IMG/VR virus record: IMGVR_UViG_3300044705_000031
Location: 1-22,103 of that record
DNA length: 22,103 bases
Reading direction: 5' to 3' (one strand)
Source: a virus
Shown: in pieces, positions 20,919 to 22,103 of the stretch
Numbering within the stretch: the first letter of the stretch is position 1
Layout: each line of letters opens with the position of its first letter
Translations under genes and position numbers: made by a program
The notes under the pieces: generated by a model
What the model was told of the DNA's origin: nothing
What the model saw: only the letters and a program-made list of their open reading frames with translations
Databases searched by the model: none

Positions 20919-20963
20919 TTACGCGGGCCGTTGGGAGACGAGCGCAGGGCGCGGATCGCGCAT
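20919..20963 (-). CDS. Possible 14-codon leader peptide
   Basis: ATG at 20963 encodes MRDPRPALVSQRPA and ends in TAA 24 nt before the hairpin. GGGAG lies 11 nt upstream, a long spacing. The peptide has three Arg and three Pro in 14 residues, codons that could stall a ribosome in an attenuator. Evidence is weak: length alone makes chance likely. Confidence 0.25.
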   Translation of the reverse strand: MRDPRPALVSQRPA

Positions 20964-21046
20964 CAAAGCAGCGTCTCCCGTAATGGTTCCCTTACCGCGG
21001 AAGTGGACGGGTTGACGCTCGCCACCCGTATGCCACCTAGAAACCC

Positions 21047-21460
21047 TTACGCGGCCCTCTGCAACGAGCGCGGCTTCGCATACGTCGCAGCCTCAGACGG
21101 CGCATACCCCGCGTTCTCGCTGATCGCCGGCGGCACATACACGTTCCGCATCACCCGCTCCAACCAGTCCAGCCCCTTATCCGCGATCGCCTGCTTTGGC
21201 GTCAAACCGAGCTTTGCGTGGTCCCGCGGCCCGTACAGGTTCACGAGATGCCACCGGATGCGTGGCGCTTTCCGCTGCATGTAGTCCAGGCACAGCTCGA
21301 GGTCGCCGTAGCTGCCCTCATACCAGAGCGGCGAATGGCTCGGGGAGCGTGAGCCGAGCTCGCCGCCGCCGAGGTCGCCCTCGGCCTCGAGCGCGTCCTG
21401 GCGGGTCTTCAGCAGCAGGACGATTCGCGCCCTTTTCGTCAACCGCAGCGGAACAGTCAA
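21047..21460 (-). CDS. Unknown 137-aa protein
   Basis: The basic N-terminus (VPLRLTKRARIVLLLKTR) leads to a Gly/Ser linker. A helical core follows with SYGDLELCLDYMQRKAPRIR, WHLVNLYGPRDHAKL and LDWLERVMRNVYVPPAISEN. The order LExCLxxMxxxxPRxxWHLxxxYG then NVYxP is seen in small phage proteins of unknown role near regulatory genes. TTG at 21460 follows AGGGGG by 5 nt. A DNA-binding or regulatory job is possible from its charge and place. Confidence 0.8.
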   Translation of the reverse strand: MTVPLRLTKRARIVLLLKTRQDALEAEGDLGGGELGSRSPSHSPLWYEGSYGDLELCLDYMQRKAPRIRWHLVNLYGPRDHAKLGLTPKQAIADKGLDWLERVMRNVYVPPAISENAGYAPSEAATYAKPRSLQRAA

Positions 21461-21621
21461 TCAATCCCCCTAATGGTCACGGCCATAACCACCAGCCTGC
21501 CTAATGGATCGGACGACGGCACCAAGCGCGTACCGCAGCGCGTAAGCGCGAGGAACGCATCCCACACACCCCGCAACCCTGCAAACCACACACCTGATTG
21601 CCGAACCTGTCGATGCGGTGC
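21461..21621. other. Gene-poor stretch with a repeat copy
   Basis: Short frames only. It holds an inverted-orientation copy of the TGCGTTCCTCG motif at 21541-21563. With the uncertain zinc-ribbon frame to the right, the gene-poor interval reaches about 320 bases. I see no convincing promoter or hairpin terminator. Confidence 0.4.
21541..21563 (-). repeat. Third TGCGTTCCTCG copy, opposite strand
   Basis: The minus strand reads GGGATGCGTTCCTCGC followed by GCTTACG. Apart from one inserted base on each side, this equals GGGTGCGTTCCTCGC-CTTACG at 20414-20434 on the plus strand. Confidence 0.55.
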
Positions 21622-21867
21622 TCACTCACTTCGTTCGCTCCGCTCCGCGAAACCAAAACCACAGCGCGGGCAGTACCAAAACTCGGCGAGAGCATCGCAG
21701 TCGAGCGGAGCGTGGCCCTTTCGGTCACACTGAGCCCACGCCCAGTAGAGGCGCAGGCGTGACCAATAACGACGTACTACGGTCGGGGCAGGATTCGAAC
21801 CTGCGACGCCACGAAGGCGTAACGGCTTAGCAAGCCGCCGCTTTAGACCGCTCAGCCACCCGACCAC
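21622..21867 (-). CDS. Zinc-ribbon frame without a clear start, reading through the tRNA
   Basis: The part after the tRNA (below 21780) looks like a real small zinc ribbon: RLYWAWAQCDRKGHAPLDCD then EFWYCPRCGFGFAERSERSE, with a CxxxGHxxxxC and a CPRC pair. No ATG, GTG or TTG lies in frame between the tRNA and this domain. The only NTG is GTG at 21867, which would translate the tRNA sequence as the first 28 codons and shares a base with the upstream TAG. Options are a gene broken by tRNA insertion, a non-canonical start, or chance. Confidence 0.35.
   Translation of the reverse strand: MVGWLSGLKRRLAKPLRLRGVAGSNPAPTVVRRYWSRLRLYWAWAQCDRKGHAPLDCDALAEFWYCPRCGFGFAERSERSE
21780..21865 (-). tRNA. tRNA-Ser, anticodon GCU
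   Basis: 86 nt. Acceptor GGTCGGG (21865-21859) pairs with CCCGACC. The D arm is GCTGAGCGGTCTAAAGC. The anticodon loop TTGCTAA gives GCU, closed by a GCGGC/GCCGT stem. A long variable arm ACGCC/GGCGT is typical of serine tRNAs, and the T arm is GCAGG TTCGAAT CCTGC. The discriminator base is G, and CCA is not encoded. It reads AGC and AGU codons. It sits in the gap after the 22073-21867 gene and could be carried by the phage or mark an integration site. Confidence 0.93.
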
Positions 21868-22103
21868 TATTCGTCACGTCCAATCGTGACGTTGTTCAGC
21901 GCGCGGCGTGCTACGTCTTTGACATCAGCCCGGACGGATTTGAGTGCGTCCCGGTCGCGAGCTTCCACACGAAGTGTCCAGCGCCATCCCTGATCGGCAT
22001 GACGACGCTCCATCTCAAAAAAGCCCGCACCCCACGAGAATGAATCAGTCGGCTGCGCAACGGTGACGCGCATCTCTTCGCCGGTTGACGCAATCCGAAT
22101 TAC
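21867..22103 (-). CDS. Unknown protein, probably cut by the right window edge
   Basis: The frame is open to the edge, adding ten codons (IRIASTGEE before the first ATG). From ATG at 22073 the product is 68 aa: RVTVAQPTDSFSWGAGFFEM, RHADQGWRWTLRVEARDRDA and a C-terminal helix with VRADVKDVARRALNNV. No good Shine-Dalgarno precedes that ATG, so I favour a longer protein starting outside the window. It ends in TAG two bases before the tRNA. No family is recognised. Confidence 0.65.
   Translation of the reverse strand, partial: VIRIASTGEEMRVTVAQPTDSFSWGAGFFEMERRHADQGWRWTLRVEARDRDALKSVRADVKDVARRALNNVTIGRDE

Noticed and set aside
21622-21660. GAGCGGAGCGAACGAAGTGAG as an insertion-sequence end or CRISPR repeat
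   Set aside because: It is a local run of similar four-base units with no second copy at a spacing that would suit a CRISPR array or IS terminal repeat.
1-22103. CRISPR array, integrase, lysin or holin
   Set aside because: No regularly spaced repeats, no tyrosine or serine recombinase signature and no clear endolysin or holin were seen in any convincing frame; these genes, if present, lie outside the window.

Overview
The window looks like the packaging, head and tail-adaptor region of a tailed double-stranded DNA bacteriophage or prophage with a podovirus-like adaptor. The evidence is an ordered set of phage families: a large terminase with ATPase and nuclease motifs, a P22-type portal, an acidic scaffold, a DUF5309/SU10-type major capsid protein, a P22 gp4-type adaptor and a probable beta-propeller virion protein. 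Base composition is high in G+C, and GTG and TTG starts are common. That fits a high-GC host, possibly an actinobacterium, but nothing here proves the host. Almost everything is encoded on the minus strand, so the functional order reads from right to left.

Right end (about 22.1 to 20.3 kb): a gene cut by the window edge, a tRNA-Ser(GCU), a zinc-ribbon reading frame without a clear start, a 137-aa unknown protein, a 113-aa zinc-binding protein, and control DNA with two hairpin terminators and a repeated motif (TGCGTTCCTCG). Packaging module (20.3 to 16.6 kb): a candidate small terminase, three small proteins, the large terminase, and two short genes that share an N-terminal motif. Head module (16.9 to 11.8 kb): portal, small genes, scaffold, and major capsid protein, followed directly by a 44-nt tRNA-like element made only of an acceptor stem and a T arm.

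Middle (11.7 to 8.2 kb): three small genes, then a sugar cassette made of a TagD-like cytidylyltransferase, a GT2 glycosyltransferase and a two-domain glycosyltransferase fusion. These are coupled by short overlaps and probably modify the virion or a host glycan. Left part (8.2 kb to 1): tail and adaptor genes including a protein with five 21-residue repeats, the gp4-like adaptor, a 496-aa hub or nozzle candidate, an Ala/Gln-rich protein, and a signal-peptide-bearing HExxH metallopeptidase candidate. A single plus-strand small membrane-protein gene sits between two minus-strand genes near the left end.

The most unusual observation is a shared translation-start element. The motif GGAGTA(C/A)G lies in front of seven genes, with a one-base variant in front of the capsid gene. 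In every case the codon exactly 9 nt after GGAG opens the reading frame, and in seven of eight it is ATA, ATC or GTA rather than NTG. In four of these genes no NTG codon lies near the expected start. This suggests systematic non-canonical initiation of virion genes, including the major capsid gene.
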